Positions 1-8,251 are shown, counted from the first letter of the stretch. The stretch: DNA of 19,343 bases from Planctomycetaceae bacterium (GCA_003509805.1 DOMV01000369.1:8213-27555), one strand, 5' to 3'. Notes: generated by a model from the sequence alone, not told the origin. Translations and numbers: made by a program.

Positions 1-112
1 GCCTGCCGCTCGAACGATTCGTTTATGTCATTATACAAACAGCCGTTAGGGGCGAGTGAGTACGACTGGTGGACGTGACCTGATGTCCGTTTTCATCGCG
101 TTTCCAGTATAA
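1..112 (+). repeat. Mosaic intergenic repeat, core copy A (left-truncated by window)
   Basis: This segment is closely similar to 7884-7997 (minus strand), about 11207-11319 and about 15843-15955. The shared core starts with CTGCCGCTCGAACGA, continues through a block containing GTTTATGTCATTATAC, and ends in GTTTTCATCGCGTTTCCAG plus a TATA-like tail at 109-112. The copy ends 35 nt before the ATG at 148, so it supplies the leader region of that gene. The left part is outside the window. No transposase or terminal inverted repeat is visible; it looks like a REP- or MITE-like non-autonomous element or a conserved leader element. Confidence 0.85.
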
Positions 113-147
113 GTTGTTTCCTGAATCCAGTCTCATTTGACACCACC

Positions 148-3100
148 ATGCCGATTTTGAAGCGTCTGTTTCGTGAAAAAGCCCCGGTCGGTCTTTTCAT
201 CCTTGCCATTTTGTGCGCGTTCACGGCGAAAACGTTTTCCGCGGAACGGTCCGTTTTTCTTTATGAAACGCAAATTCCCGCCGTTTTCAAAGATGCCCTG
301 AAATCGGCCGGGTACGTCTTTTCGGACAGGGTCGACGATGCTTCGTTGATCTTCGTCGGGGGACGATTCGACGAGGAGCAGACCGCCTCCGTCGTCGCCG
401 AAGCCGTCCGACACGGGAAAACCGTCGTGCTCGACGTCAACGACGCGCGGAAACTCTCGCCGGAATTGAATGCCCTTGTCCCCTTCAATTCCTGGTCGCT
501 CGTGCAGTTCCATCGGGATACGACCGATTTGGATCGGAAGAACGTCGCCTTGGATTTCCCGGAACCCATCGTGTTCGAAACCGCTTACGATCTGCATTTG
601 CCGGGCTCGTCGATCGGCAACGTGCTGAGTCGTTACGAATACGAAAATGATGAAAAACCGCTCAACAACGCGGACTGGCGGATTTTGGCGACGACCCGTT
701 CCGGCGTCCCGATCCTTATCACCGGCAGGACGGCCGACGGCAAGGTTTACGTTCTCGGTGCGAGTTGGAACGACAAACAGTTTGCCGGTTCCCCGGGTGC
801 GAAAACATTCTGCGAACGGTTGCTCGCCGATGTCGCGATTCCGTTCGATCATTCCGCAGGACTCTCGGACGGGGTCGAACTATTCGCGCCGCAGTATCAG
901 CCGGACGGTTTGTTTCTCGAAGTTTCCAATCCGGCCGACAAGGCGGTCAAGGCCGTCGTCGGTTATCAAATCACGAACTGGGAACGCGAAATTCTCAACG
1001 CCGGGACGCTCGAAGTCGCCTTGAACGCCGGAGAAAAAAAGCGCGTCGCGCTTGCGGAACGTGCCGATTTCAAAGGTAAACCGGACATCAAGGAGCGGGG
1101 GAGTTCCCTGCCGTATCGACGCATCCGTGCGGGTGTTTTGTCCCCGGACCGCCTGGAAGTCCGGCAGGAAACCCGATGGAATGTCTTGACGGCCCGGCCC
1201 GTCGCTGTTTCCGTCGTCGAAAAATCCGAATCATGGCCCCAAGAGGAGTTTTACGAAGAGCCCGACGGTGGAGCGGACGGCAATTATTCGAAGCGCTTTG
1301 TCTGGCCGACGGGATCGTCGCCGGAATTGATCGTCATGATCGGAAATCGTTTCCGCAACATTGCCCCGCTGGCCGCGGCGCAAGACGAGATCGCGCCGGA
1401 CAATCCGAGCATCGAGGGTTTGAACGATCTGTCGCTTTCCCGGGCACAGGTTCGCCGGCAGGGCAAATGGCAAGGCGGTTGGTGCGGCGGCGTGAAACCG
1501 GAACAGCGGCTCTCGCTCGCCTGGCCCGCTCCCGTCGTCGTTGCCGGACTCGGACTCGAAGTTTATGGAACGTACCGTTTCGACAACCGGTCCAATCCGA
1601 AAAATCTTCGCCTGTCTTCCGGTTCGAAAACCCTGCTCGATCGGGACGATCCGGCTTATACGACCAACGGGAGCGTTTTTTTTGCACGCTGTTTCGAGCC
1701 TTTTGCGCCGCAAACGATCCGGGACAAACTGGAATTGTCGATGACGAAATTCGGCGCTCATCAGGCCGGCGCGATCAACTTGGATGTCGCGACGAATTGT
1801 TCGATCAAGGAACTCGAAGTCCACGGTTGGCCCGTCGAAGATGCCCGGGCCGTCGACGGAGAATGGGAACTCGCGTCCGCCGAGCTGTCGACCGGCAGGC
1901 GTACGGTCTTGAAAACCGGCAAAATTTCTTTGGCGCCCTATTCGCGCGAGGAAATTTCCGTAACGCTTCCCGCGGTTTCACGTCCCGGCCCGGTCCGTTA
2001 CGAAATCGTGTTTCGAAGCGGCGACGACGGCGGAGCAAGCAGCAGTGCGAACAGCGGTGCGAACAGCGGTGAAAATATCATGGCGTCGTACAGGTACGAT
2101 GTCCTGTATATCGAGCCGGGACACCGCGAGATCGTCAACAAGAAATCGAAGTACGACAAGGAATTCGGGCTGCTTTGTACGCCCGGTTGGGTTCAGTTCG
2201 ACAGTTTCGGTCGCGGTATGGTCGATTGGACGCAAGGTTGGGGCGGCGCGCACGACAAAACCTGGGCGCTCGTCCACGGTCTCGTCGAAGCGGGCGCGGG
2301 CCATCACGATCTGCCGGCCCGGATGCTGACGGTCAACCGCCCGTTCAGTCATTACACGAATCCCTGGCGCTACCTGCCCGACGAGGAAACCTACGGCTGG
2401 GACATCACGATGCGCAACGTGCTGAAGCAGGCCCTGGAAAAAAAATGGAAGCGACTCTGGATCGTCGGCTCCGACCGTTGGAACGGCATCCCGATCAACG
2501 CGACCTTCGGCTGGGACGCCTTTATTCGTTTCGATAAGCATCTCCGCGAAACGACCGGTTCCGGCCTGAAAAACAGGGGGCGCAAAGAAATCGCCGACGA
2601 AATCAACCGGGAACACGCCGACGCCTGGCAGCGTTGGCATCTCGAAGAATACGCGAAAAAAATTCGTGAAACGAAAACGATGTTCGCCGATCACGGAATC
2701 GAATTCATGTTCGAAACGCACGGTTCGTTCCCCCTGGCGGGCGGCGAACTGGGCGATCGATTGGCCGAAACCCACGCCGGGGTCGGAACCGACTTGTTCT
2801 GGGAATTGCGTCGCCAGGACCTGTATTGGAGCCTCGCATCGCGTTTTCCGATTGTCGCGGTCAACCCGAACCTTGAAAGCGGAATGTACAAACAATGGGG
2901 CTGGATCAATTCGGAAGCCAACCGTTTCTGGTTCGCCAACAACGGTCCCGTCGAGCCGTCGCGCCGGCAATGGATCGGGACCTATTTCATGGGTCGCGTC
3001 GACTCCTCGGGCGCATTCCTGCCTTATCATGTCATGGGCTATAGTTTGCAGGGCGGCATTTCGACGAAGTTTTATCCGCACGAGCTCGAAGCCGTGAATC

Positions 3101-3912
3101 GCATGTTCAACGTGACGCGATTCGTCCGGCCCGAGGAACCGGCGGGTTACGGGTTCATCGTTTCCTGGGATTCGCATGAACGCCGCATGACGCCCAAAGG
3201 CGGCCGGATGGGCTTCGGTCTCTATGCGAGCGGTTCGGACGCCGATCAAATCGATTACCGCATGGGTAAGTTGTACGAGCAGTTGATCAAAAACGGTTTG
3301 CCGATCGGCTTCGTCAGTTCGTCACACGCCCTGAAAAAATGGAACGGCAAGAACCCGTTGGTCCTGCTCGACGCTTCCGATTGGCGCGACGGGGAATTGG
3401 AAACCGTCGCGCGGCTTAACGATGCGGGAGCCCCGGTCATCGGTTTCGGCGGCGACGACCAGGGCCCGGAAGCCCTGAAATTCTGGACGGAAAATTCCGA
3501 GCGGCGACGAATCGGCGCGACGGAGTATTTTGTTCGGACCCGCAGGGGCAGGGCGCCGCTTATTTATTGTCCCCAAAACGGCGACACGTTGCCGGGCGGG
3601 GACGTCGCCGCCCTGGTCGATGCGATCATGGCGGCTTGTGCGATGAAAATCTCCTGCGATCATCCGTTGGTCGTCAATCCCTTTATCAGCCACGGAGCCT
3701 TGTTTCTCGGCCTCGGAACCATGTCGGACGTCAACCGCGACGTCACCTTGCGATTCGATCCGGGCGGGTTCATGCCGCGACTTTCAGGCAAACCGTTCAA
3801 GGTCGTCGACCTGGAAACGTTCGAAGAAGTCGTGCCGAATCAAGACGGAAGTCATACGATTCCTTTCGAGGCCGTTTCCGGAAAGATTCTCATGATCGCC
3901 GAAAAAAAATAA
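148..3912 (+). CDS. Large secreted glycoside-hydrolase-like protein, unknown family
   Basis: A 1254-aa exported protein. Residues 1-32 form a signal peptide: basic start, hydrophobic stretch at 13-27, and a TFSA/E cleavage site. Residues about 33-240 resemble a class I glutamine-amidotransferase-like fold (LIFVGG and VVLDV strands). About 245-305 looks like an Ig-like beta domain and about 455-565 like a discoidin or carbohydrate-binding beta-sandwich. A low-complexity Ser/Ala/Asn/Gly linker lies near residues 630-642, made by a short tandem DNA repeat around 2040-2073. Residues about 660-1060 look like a TIM-barrel hydrolase domain (WIVGSDRWNG, FMFETHG, WGWINSEANRFW). A second amidotransferase-like domain (LVLLDASDW, PVIGFGG) and a small C-terminal beta domain follow, an order reminiscent of GH42 enzymes. 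The domain order is my reading; I cannot assign a family or catalytic residues. Polysaccharide breakdown in the periplasm or outside the cell is inferred. The ATG at 148 was chosen because it begins the signal peptide; no clear ribosome-binding site is seen. Confidence 0.85.
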   Translation: MPILKRLFREKAPVGLFILAILCAFTAKTFSAERSVFLYETQIPAVFKDALKSAGYVFSDRVDDASLIFVGGRFDEEQTASVVAEAVRHGKTVVLDVNDARKLSPELNALVPFNSWSLVQFHRDTTDLDRKNVALDFPEPIVFETAYDLHLPGSSIGNVLSRYEYENDEKPLNNADWRILATTRSGVPILITGRTADGKVYVLGASWNDKQFAGSPGAKTFCERLLADVAIPFDHSAGLSDGVELFAPQYQPDGLFLEVSNPADKAVKAVVGYQITNWEREILNAGTLEVALNAGEKKRVALAERADFKGKPDIKERGSSLPYRRIRAGVLSPDRLEVRQETRWNVLTARPVAVSVVEKSESWPQEEFYEEPDGGADGNYSKRFVWPTGSSPELIVMIGNRFRNIAPLAAAQDEIAPDNPSIEGLNDLSLSRAQVRRQGKWQGGWCGGVKPEQRLSLAWPAPVVVAGLGLEVYGTYRFDNRSNPKNLRLSSGSKTLLDRDDPAYTTNGSVFFARCFEPFAPQTIRDKLELSMTKFGAHQAGAINLDVATNCSIKELEVHGWPVEDARAVDGEWELASAELSTGRRTVLKTGKISLAPYSREEISVTLPAVSRPGPVRYEIVFRSGDDGGASSSANSGANSGENIMASYRYDVLYIEPGHREIVNKKSKYDKEFGLLCTPGWVQFDSFGRGMVDWTQGWGGAHDKTWALVHGLVEAGAGHHDLPARMLTVNRPFSHYTNPWRYLPDEETYGWDITMRNVLKQALEKKWKRLWIVGSDRWNGIPINATFGWDAFIRFDKHLRETTGSGLKNRGRKEIADEINREHADAWQRWHLEEYAKKIRETKTMFADHGIEFMFETHGSFPLAGGELGDRLAETHAGVGTDLFWELRRQDLYWSLASRFPIVAVNPNLESGMYKQWGWINSEANRFWFANNGPVEPSRRQWIGTYFMGRVDSSGAFLPYHVMGYSLQGGISTKFYPHELEAVNRMFNVTRFVRPEEPAGYGFIVSWDSHERRMTPKGGRMGFGLYASGSDADQIDYRMGKLYEQLIKNGLPIGFVSSSHALKKWNGKNPLVLLDASDWRDGELETVARLNDAGAPVIGFGGDDQGPEALKFWTENSERRRIGATEYFVRTRRGRAPLIYCPQNGDTLPGGDVAALVDAIMAACAMKISCDHPLVVNPFISHGALFLGLGTMSDVNRDVTLRFDPGGFMPRLSGKPFKVVDLETFEEVVPNQDGSHTIPFEAVSGKILMIAEKK

Positions 3913-4010
3913 GTCGACAACGAAAATATCCGCATAATCCTTGCATGGGCATGATATTGCTCTCCGCGAAAAAATTGAACCTCGGTACCAAGCTCAACAT
4001 TCGCGGCCAA

Positions 4011-4055
4011 AAGGGCTTCATCGCCTTGCTCCGGAAGCCCCTTGGCTCATTTTTT
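4011..4055 (+). terminator. Possible intrinsic terminator between the two secreted-protein genes
   Basis: GGGCTTC (4013-4019) pairs perfectly with GAAGCCC (4034-4040), and the flanking AA/TT can extend the stem across one bulged C. A T6 run follows at 4050-4055. The gap between stem and T run is longer than ideal. It lies 100 nt after the stop of the upstream gene and about 20 nt before the ribosome-binding site of the next one, so it could also act as a leader hairpin. Confidence 0.4.
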
Positions 4056-4087
4056 ATGCGGAGCACAGTAAGAACGAAAGGAATATG

Positions 4088-5131
4088 ATGCGCCCGATAT
4101 CCATCCGTCTTTTTGCCGCTGTGTTGCTCTGTACGCATTCCGCATTTGCCGCGGAGCAGAAACAAATCCTGGTCGTCGTTTCCAAAGACGCCGATAAAGC
4201 CGTGAAGAAAGCCGCCTTGACGCTCAAGGATGCGCCCCTGTTCGATGTCCTGGAAAAATGCGGGGCGGCAAGCTCGAAAATGCCCGTTCCGATCGGCAGT
4301 GAAAAGCTGCTCGACGACACGGCTTTCCCGCAAGCGGCCTTCAACCACCTCGTGCTGGTCGGTTTGCCGGAGCAGGATGACTTGCTGAAAAAATGCCGGG
4401 GTTACCAGATCGGCTTGCATCCGGGCGAAGTGAATGTTCGCGGTTACGGACATTGGAAAGGTGATATCGGGACGGTCGAATGCGACTGGAATCCGTTCCT
4501 GTACTCCCATAAAGTCAAGACCAATCCCTTTACGACGCTTTGCGTCAAAATTTCCGGAACGTCCGTCAAAGGCGTTTTGAAGGCTGTTGAAGCGTTCACG
4601 TCGGGCCTGCTCAACGGGATCGTCCCGGCGGGCGAGATCGAGCTTGTCGAGGAGTCGATTCTCGACATGAAACCGGATTTCGTTGCGCCGAGCGGGTTTC
4701 CGGCAACCGCCGGGCCGTTTTTCCAGGCCGGCTGGACGCAGCCCTCGGCCATGGAATACCGTGCGTACATTGATTTCGCGGGTTTCGAGCCGAAGCGACT
4801 TTGGCGGGTCAAATATCTTGAGCCGAAGGTTTTCGACGATGTTTCCGCAAAGGCGTGGGTGAACGGTTTGCATCGCTTGGCTTACGGAAACGCGATCACA
4901 TTCGTGGAATTCGCGTCGGAAGAAGAGGCTTCGAAAACGCTGGAGGGCCTCGGGAAATCGCGTGGAGCGCGATCGGAGACGCTTAACGGCCGGCCCTGCG
5001 TCTGTTTCGCCCAGGACACGGATCATGTCATGGAAGAAAGTTACGGGGAAGTCCGATACATCCTGTCCGGCAAATATCTCGCCGTCGTCTCGCTACCGAA
5101 GGAATGTGCCGAAGAGATATTTCAAAACTAA
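4088..5131 (+). CDS. Secreted protein of unknown function
   Basis: I do not recognise the family. The start is placed at 4088 (or 4085, the adjacent ATG) because AAAGGAA at 4077-4083 is a good ribosome-binding site and because translation from there begins with a typical signal peptide (RPISIRLFAAVLLCTHSAFA, then AEQ). A longer in-frame start at 3941 would bury that signal peptide. The mature part of about 325 residues has an alternating alpha/beta pattern (QILVVVSKDADKAV near the N terminus, HLVLVGLPEQ, YILSGKYLAVVSLP near the C terminus) and four scattered cysteines. There are no obvious catalytic motifs and no membrane segment beyond the signal. It lies 175 nt after the large secreted protein on the same strand, so the two may be functionally linked, although a possible terminator separates them. 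Confidence 0.8.
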   Translation: MRPISIRLFAAVLLCTHSAFAAEQKQILVVVSKDADKAVKKAALTLKDAPLFDVLEKCGAASSKMPVPIGSEKLLDDTAFPQAAFNHLVLVGLPEQDDLLKKCRGYQIGLHPGEVNVRGYGHWKGDIGTVECDWNPFLYSHKVKTNPFTTLCVKISGTSVKGVLKAVEAFTSGLLNGIVPAGEIELVEESILDMKPDFVAPSGFPATAGPFFQAGWTQPSAMEYRAYIDFAGFEPKRLWRVKYLEPKVFDDVSAKAWVNGLHRLAYGNAITFVEFASEEEASKTLEGLGKSRGARSETLNGRPCVCFAQDTDHVMEESYGEVRYILSGKYLAVVSLPKECAEEIFQN

Positions 5132-5191
5132 GTTTTCGCCACCGATTTCATCCCATGGCGGTTTGGTTCCGGATTTTCCAATGCGAGCACA

Positions 5192-5220
5192 TTGTCTTTC
5201 TCGGGCATGTGCGATAGAAT
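5192..5220 (+). promoter_or_regulatory. Predicted sigma70-type promoter, upstream of the tandem pair
   Basis: TTGTCT (5192-5197), a 17-nt spacer and TAGAAT (5215-5220). It is the first of two stacked promoters before the small protein and SDH protease genes. The same -10 hexamer recurs at four other places in the window. Confidence 0.5.
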
Positions 5221-5244
5221 GGCGGTAGTGGTCTTGAATTGCCC

Positions 5245-5273
5245 TTGACTTTTGACCTTTCCGATAGTAGAAT
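5245..5273 (+). promoter_or_regulatory. Predicted sigma70-type promoter, proximal to the small protein/protease pair
   Basis: TTGACT (5245-5250), a 17-nt spacer and TAGAAT (5268-5273). Transcription would begin near 5280 and give a leader of about 37 nt before the ATG at 5317, which has a strong ribosome-binding site. Confidence 0.65.
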
Positions 5274-5316
5274 GGTCCGCTTTTTTGGCGAAACTCGACA
5301 GAAGGGGGGAGGTGCC

Positions 5317-5508
5317 ATGTTTACACAAATACCACCGAAGGACATCTTTTTTTCCGACGACCAGGAAATACAAGACTTGTTTGACCGCTTGGGAATTGAC
5401 ACGGAAGATCAGAGGGAAAGAGAGGCAAACCCGCGAAAAAGCGAGTCGTGGCCGCCGATTCCGACCTACAGTGTAAAATTTTGTTCCGACGAAAAATCAA
5501 GCTGGTGA
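5317..5508 (+). CDS. Small acidic protein upstream of the SDH-type protease
   Basis: A 63-aa protein starting MFTQIPPKDIFFSDDQEI. I do not recognise a family. The start is set by GGGGGAGG at 5305-5312, the strongest ribosome-binding site in this part of the window, five bases or so before the ATG. An upstream in-frame start at 5239 would overlap the predicted promoter and is unlikely. The N-terminal half (DDQEIQDLFDRLGI) looks helical and acidic; the C-terminal half is polar and probably unstructured. It ends 10 nt before the SDH protease gene and should be co-transcribed and probably translationally coupled with it. A role as substrate, adaptor or regulator of that protease is possible but is only inferred from position. 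Confidence 0.7.
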   Translation: MFTQIPPKDIFFSDDQEIQDLFDRLGIDTEDQREREANPRKSESWPPIPTYSVKFCSDEKSSW

Positions 5509-5518
5509 TGATACCGTC

Positions 5519-6421
5519 ATGCCCGACTTTAACGCTATCGCGAATGAGATACGCGCGGCGGAATCCACTATCCGCAGAAAGTACATTTGTCAACTGAGCG
5601 AACGAACGGGGCGTAACACGGTCATTTACTACTCCGCTTGGCTTCAAAAAAGCGGGGATTTTCCTTTGGGTATCGATGACACCGATATGAACGGTTTCAT
5701 GTCGGTATTCAAAGGGTTGGACCGATCCAAAGGACTCGACCTTGTTCTGCACACTCCAGGTGGGGTACTCTCTGCCACGGAAGCGATCATTGACTACTTC
5801 CGCGATCTCTTCGGTTCGGATATCCGTGTGATCGTTCCACAGTTGGCGATGTCTGCCGGAACGTTGATCGCTCTCTCCGCAAGAGAAATCGTGATGGGTT
5901 GTCATTCCAGTCTCGGCCCGATCGATCCACAGTTTGGCGGTGTTTCCGCCCATGGTGTGATCGAAGAGTTTAATACGGCGAAAAAGGAAATCAACGAAAA
6001 CCCGGGTTGCGCCGAGCTTTGGAAAACAATTATTTCAAAATACCGTCCGACATTCATCGGCGACTGCCAAAAAGCGATCAAATGGGGCGACGAGTTGGCG
6101 AGAAAGCTTCTTTCCACCGGGATGTTTGCCGAAGTCGAAGAGCAAAAAGGCCGCGAAATTATCCGCAAGATAATCGACGGTCTCGCGGACCATGACGCGT
6201 CCAAGGCACATGATCGACATTTTTCCGCGAAGAAATGCGCCAAGTTTGGATTGAATGTGACTTATCTTGAAGATGATAAGGAACTTCAGGATGCCGTTCT
6301 TTCCGTCCACCACGCGGCTATTTGCCTGGTAGGCAAACCGGACATCATCAAGTTGATTGAAAATCAAAACGGGAAAAATCATATCGTCCGGCTCCAGTAT
6401 GATTCGAGAACGAAACCGTAA
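5519..6421 (+). CDS. SDH-type serine protease (ClpP/SppA fold, serine dehydrogenase proteinase family)
   Basis: A 300-aa cytosolic protein of the serine dehydrogenase proteinase family (SDH_sah), a branch of the ClpP/crotonase fold. Visible hallmarks are the oxyanion glycine motif HTPGG (residues 78-82), the nucleophile motif MSAGT with probable catalytic Ser112, and the SSLGPIDPQ motif (130-138) in the position where this fold places later active-site residues. No signal peptide or membrane segment is present, unlike most SppA enzymes. Length fits the family. The predicted activity is ATP-independent peptide hydrolysis, but the substrate is unknown. The gene follows a 63-aa small protein by 10 nt and has only a weak ribosome-binding site, which suggests coupling. 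It converges with the nitronate monooxygenase gene 54 nt downstream; a weak hairpin (TGTGG/CCACA, 6445-6458) lies in that gap. Confidence 0.85.
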   Translation: MPDFNAIANEIRAAESTIRRKYICQLSERTGRNTVIYYSAWLQKSGDFPLGIDDTDMNGFMSVFKGLDRSKGLDLVLHTPGGVLSATEAIIDYFRDLFGSDIRVIVPQLAMSAGTLIALSAREIVMGCHSSLGPIDPQFGGVSAHGVIEEFNTAKKEINENPGCAELWKTIISKYRPTFIGDCQKAIKWGDELARKLLSTGMFAEVEEQKGREIIRKIIDGLADHDASKAHDRHFSAKKCAKFGLNVTYLEDDKELQDAVLSVHHAAICLVGKPDIIKLIENQNGKNHIVRLQYDSRTKP

Positions 6422-6475
6422 GGAAGCGACCGCCGTCCGGAGACTGTGGATTCCCACATCAAACGCATACCATTT

Positions 6476-7759
6476 TTACACGCCGACCATTTCCCGTACG
6501 GAACCGGCGCAATGAGGCGTTCGTTCGCCCAGGTATTCGCGGATGACCTGTTCCGTGGAGGGAAGAAGATAGACGCCTTCCTCGTTTTTCGGGACGGTGT
6601 GCTTGAGACGGACGACGTTGGCGCCGCATGTCCAGGTGTCGTAACGCCCGATATGGTGGCAAAGACAAATCGTGTCGGCGACCGGCAGCGGTTTTCCCTC
6701 TTCGGACACGCCGGCCGCGTTGTAGGCGTCCACGTATCGGCAATGTCCTTTCGCATCCATCATGTAACCGAGCGGCACGCATTGCGGTGCGATGTTGGAA
6801 TTCAGGCAGGGACTTCCGCGAAGCAGGCGGATCGGATAACCTGTCGGGGAAACGCAGGAAACGACCACGTCGGTTTCTTCCGCTTTGAAAAAAGCCTGTT
6901 TGGCTTTGTCCGGCAATCCGCTTTCCCGGGTGACGGCAAAGCGTGTCGCAACCTGGACGGCGGCGGCCCCCATTTCCAGAAAAAACAAGACGTCTTCGGC
7001 GTCGAAAATACCGCCCGCGGGGATGACGGGAATAGTCAGTCCCTCCATTTCGAGATTATTGACGATGTCCGCCGTGATGTCTTTCAAATCGTGTTCGGCC
7101 CAATCCTCGCCGAAACCGAGATGTCCTCCGGCCAAGGGCCCTTCGACGACGATGTAATCCGGGAGTCGGCCCGTTTTGTCGGCCGAGCGCAGGAATATCT
7201 TCAGGGCCCGCCAGCTTGAGACCACGATCCCGATTTTCACATCCCGGAATCTCGGATGGTCCGCCATCAATTGCATGGAGTGGCTGTGCAGTCCCGCCGA
7301 CAGCGAGACGCCGTCCACGCCGGCGTCAAGGCTTGCATTCAAGCGCACTTCGAGGATTTCCCGGGGGGCTCCGACCTGGAGTTTTTCCATGCAGTTGACG
7401 AAAACGCCGCCGTTCCCTTTCTTTTTTTCGACGGTGTCGGCAATGTATCGGGTTTGGGCCAGGCGGTACTCGTGCAAGTCGAATTTGGGGATGCGGTCCC
7501 GTCCCGGTTCGTCGGATTGGCCCCGTTCGTCGGATTGACATTGTCGATGGTTCCCGGTTTTATTTTTCGTGAACTTCGTCCCGAAATTTTTGTCGCAAAC
7601 GGCGGGGACCATGGCGTCGGAAAGATGGGCGACACAACCGAGCCGGGCCGCTTCGAGAACCATTTCGGAGGTTGAAACGTCCACCCCCATCCCGCCGATC
7701 ATCAAGGGATAGTATTCGGAACCGCCGATAACGGCACGGTAATCTTTTGTTTTCAACAT
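6476..7759 (-). CDS. Nitronate monooxygenase (2-nitropropane dioxygenase) family flavoprotein
   Basis: A 427-aa FMN-dependent TIM-barrel enzyme of the NMO/2-nitropropane dioxygenase family (related to FabK-type enoyl reductases). Seen: the N-terminal PLMIGGMGVDVS strand (19-29), the family motif EGPLAGGHLGFG (206-217) with His213 in the place of the class I catalytic histidine, the phosphate-binding PVIPAGGI segment (244-251), and GAAAVQVATRF (264-274). The C-terminal part carries several cysteines (ICLCHHIGRYDTWTCG), which may hold a metal or cluster. Residues about 70-90 (QSDERGQSDEPG) look like an insertion made by a tandem DNA duplication at 7503-7538. The true substrate cannot be told from sequence: oxidation of alkyl nitronates or an enoyl-reductase-like role are both possible. 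The ATG at 7759 has no clear ribosome-binding site. It is the first gene downstream of a predicted promoter and cobalamin riboswitch on the same strand (8096-8280). Confidence 0.88.
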   Translation of the reverse strand: MLKTKDYRAVIGGSEYYPLMIGGMGVDVSTSEMVLEAARLGCVAHLSDAMVPAVCDKNFGTKFTKNKTGNHRQCQSDERGQSDEPGRDRIPKFDLHEYRLAQTRYIADTVEKKKGNGGVFVNCMEKLQVGAPREILEVRLNASLDAGVDGVSLSAGLHSHSMQLMADHPRFRDVKIGIVVSSWRALKIFLRSADKTGRLPDYIVVEGPLAGGHLGFGEDWAEHDLKDITADIVNNLEMEGLTIPVIPAGGIFDAEDVLFFLEMGAAAVQVATRFAVTRESGLPDKAKQAFFKAEETDVVVSCVSPTGYPIRLLRGSPCLNSNIAPQCVPLGYMMDAKGHCRYVDAYNAAGVSEEGKPLPVADTICLCHHIGRYDTWTCGANVVRLKHTVPKNEEGVYLLPSTEQVIREYLGERTPHCAGSVREMVGV

Positions 7760-7883
7760 GAAATCGGGGGATGATTGTCGTTATGTCGGTCGTGTTTTCC
7801 CGCACCACGTCGGAGCAGGCCGTGATGGAGCAACGAGACCAATCACACACGGAAGAAAAAGGCAGGCGGGCGTCACCGAAAGC

Positions 7884-8065
7884 TATACTGGAAACGCGAT
7901 GAAAACGAACATCGGGTCACGTCCGCCAGTCGTACTCACTCGCCTCTAACGGCTGTTTGTATAAGGACATAAACGGATCGTTCGAGCGGCAGGCGGTTAT
8001 GCGCGGGCTTGTGCGCAGGAGGATTGTCAGGCCGTTTGCGGTACAACCGGCTTCGGTGTAAAACG
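7884..8065 (-). repeat. Mosaic intergenic repeat, core copy B with an inverted module
   Basis: Read on the minus strand, 7997-7884 matches copy A almost throughout, ending in the GTTTCCAGTATA tail that faces the NMO gene about 125 nt away. The distal part (8065 to about 7998) holds two 12-nt GCGCA-type units and a CCGGCTTCGG module in inverted orientation (8044-8064). The repeat sits between the cobalamin aptamer and the NMO start codon, so it would lie in the same leader RNA. Confidence 0.85.
8033..8065 (-). other. Hairpin downstream of the cobalamin aptamer (possible L13-type element)
   Basis: On the minus-strand RNA, CGTTT (8065-8061) pairs with AAACG (8037-8033), and inner pairs TACA/TGTA and CCG/CGG close on an AAGC loop. 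The segment GCCGGTT (8051-8045) is perfectly complementary to AACCGGC (8194-8188), which lies right after the CACTGT of the aptamer, where loop L5 is expected. Class I cobalamin riboswitches use an L5-L13 kissing contact, so this could be the regulatory loop. It is also part of a repeat module, so the match may be fortuitous. Confidence 0.4.
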
Positions 8066-8095
8066 TCTTGAACGCGAGATCGTCTTACGTTATCC

Positions 8096-8242
8096 GAGCG
8101 AGTCGTCTCCTGGCTCCCGACGCCATTGAAAGATGCCGAACCTTCCCCGTCAAGCGTAATCGACGAGTGACCCGAACCTTGAAAAATGCCGGTTACAGTG
8201 GCGCGTCCGCAACGGTTTTCCACCGCTTTCCGCTACCCGCTC
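8096..8242 (-). ncRNA. Cobalamin (B12) riboswitch aptamer
   Basis: The minus strand carries the conserved cobalamin riboswitch elements in the right order. They are GCGGTGGAAAACCG (from about 8226), GCCACTGT (8202-8195), GTCACT (8171-8166), GGGAAGG (8147-8141) and the B12 box GAGCCAGGAGAC (about 8116-8105). A closing P1 helix is visible as GAGCG (8242-8238) with CGCTC (8100-8096). A strong promoter lies just upstream at 8280-8252, so transcription would start within a few bases of the aptamer. In known cases adenosyl- or other cobalamins bind the RNA and lower expression of transport, synthesis or B12-independent isozyme genes. Here the first downstream gene is the NMO-family gene, about 335 nt away with repeat copy B in between. 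No clear intrinsic terminator follows the aptamer, so control by translation or through the hairpin at 8033-8065 is possible. Confidence 0.92.
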
Positions 8243-8251
8243 TTAATGAGT

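Noticed and set aside
1978..3249. 423-aa minus-strand open frame inside the large secreted-protein gene
   Set aside because: Antisense shadow; arginine-rich, motif-free translation and no promoter or ribosome-binding site.
3890..5026. 378-aa minus-strand open frame
   Set aside because: Antisense to the second secreted-protein gene, which has a signal peptide and ribosome-binding site; the shadow has neither.
6446..7219. 257-aa plus-strand open frame opposite the NMO gene
   Set aside because: Antisense to a well-supported flavoprotein; no family features.
7936..8223. 95-aa minus-strand open frame beginning with GTG
   Set aside because: Its first half is the cobalamin riboswitch aptamer and its second half is the dispersed repeat; both explain the sequence better than a protein.
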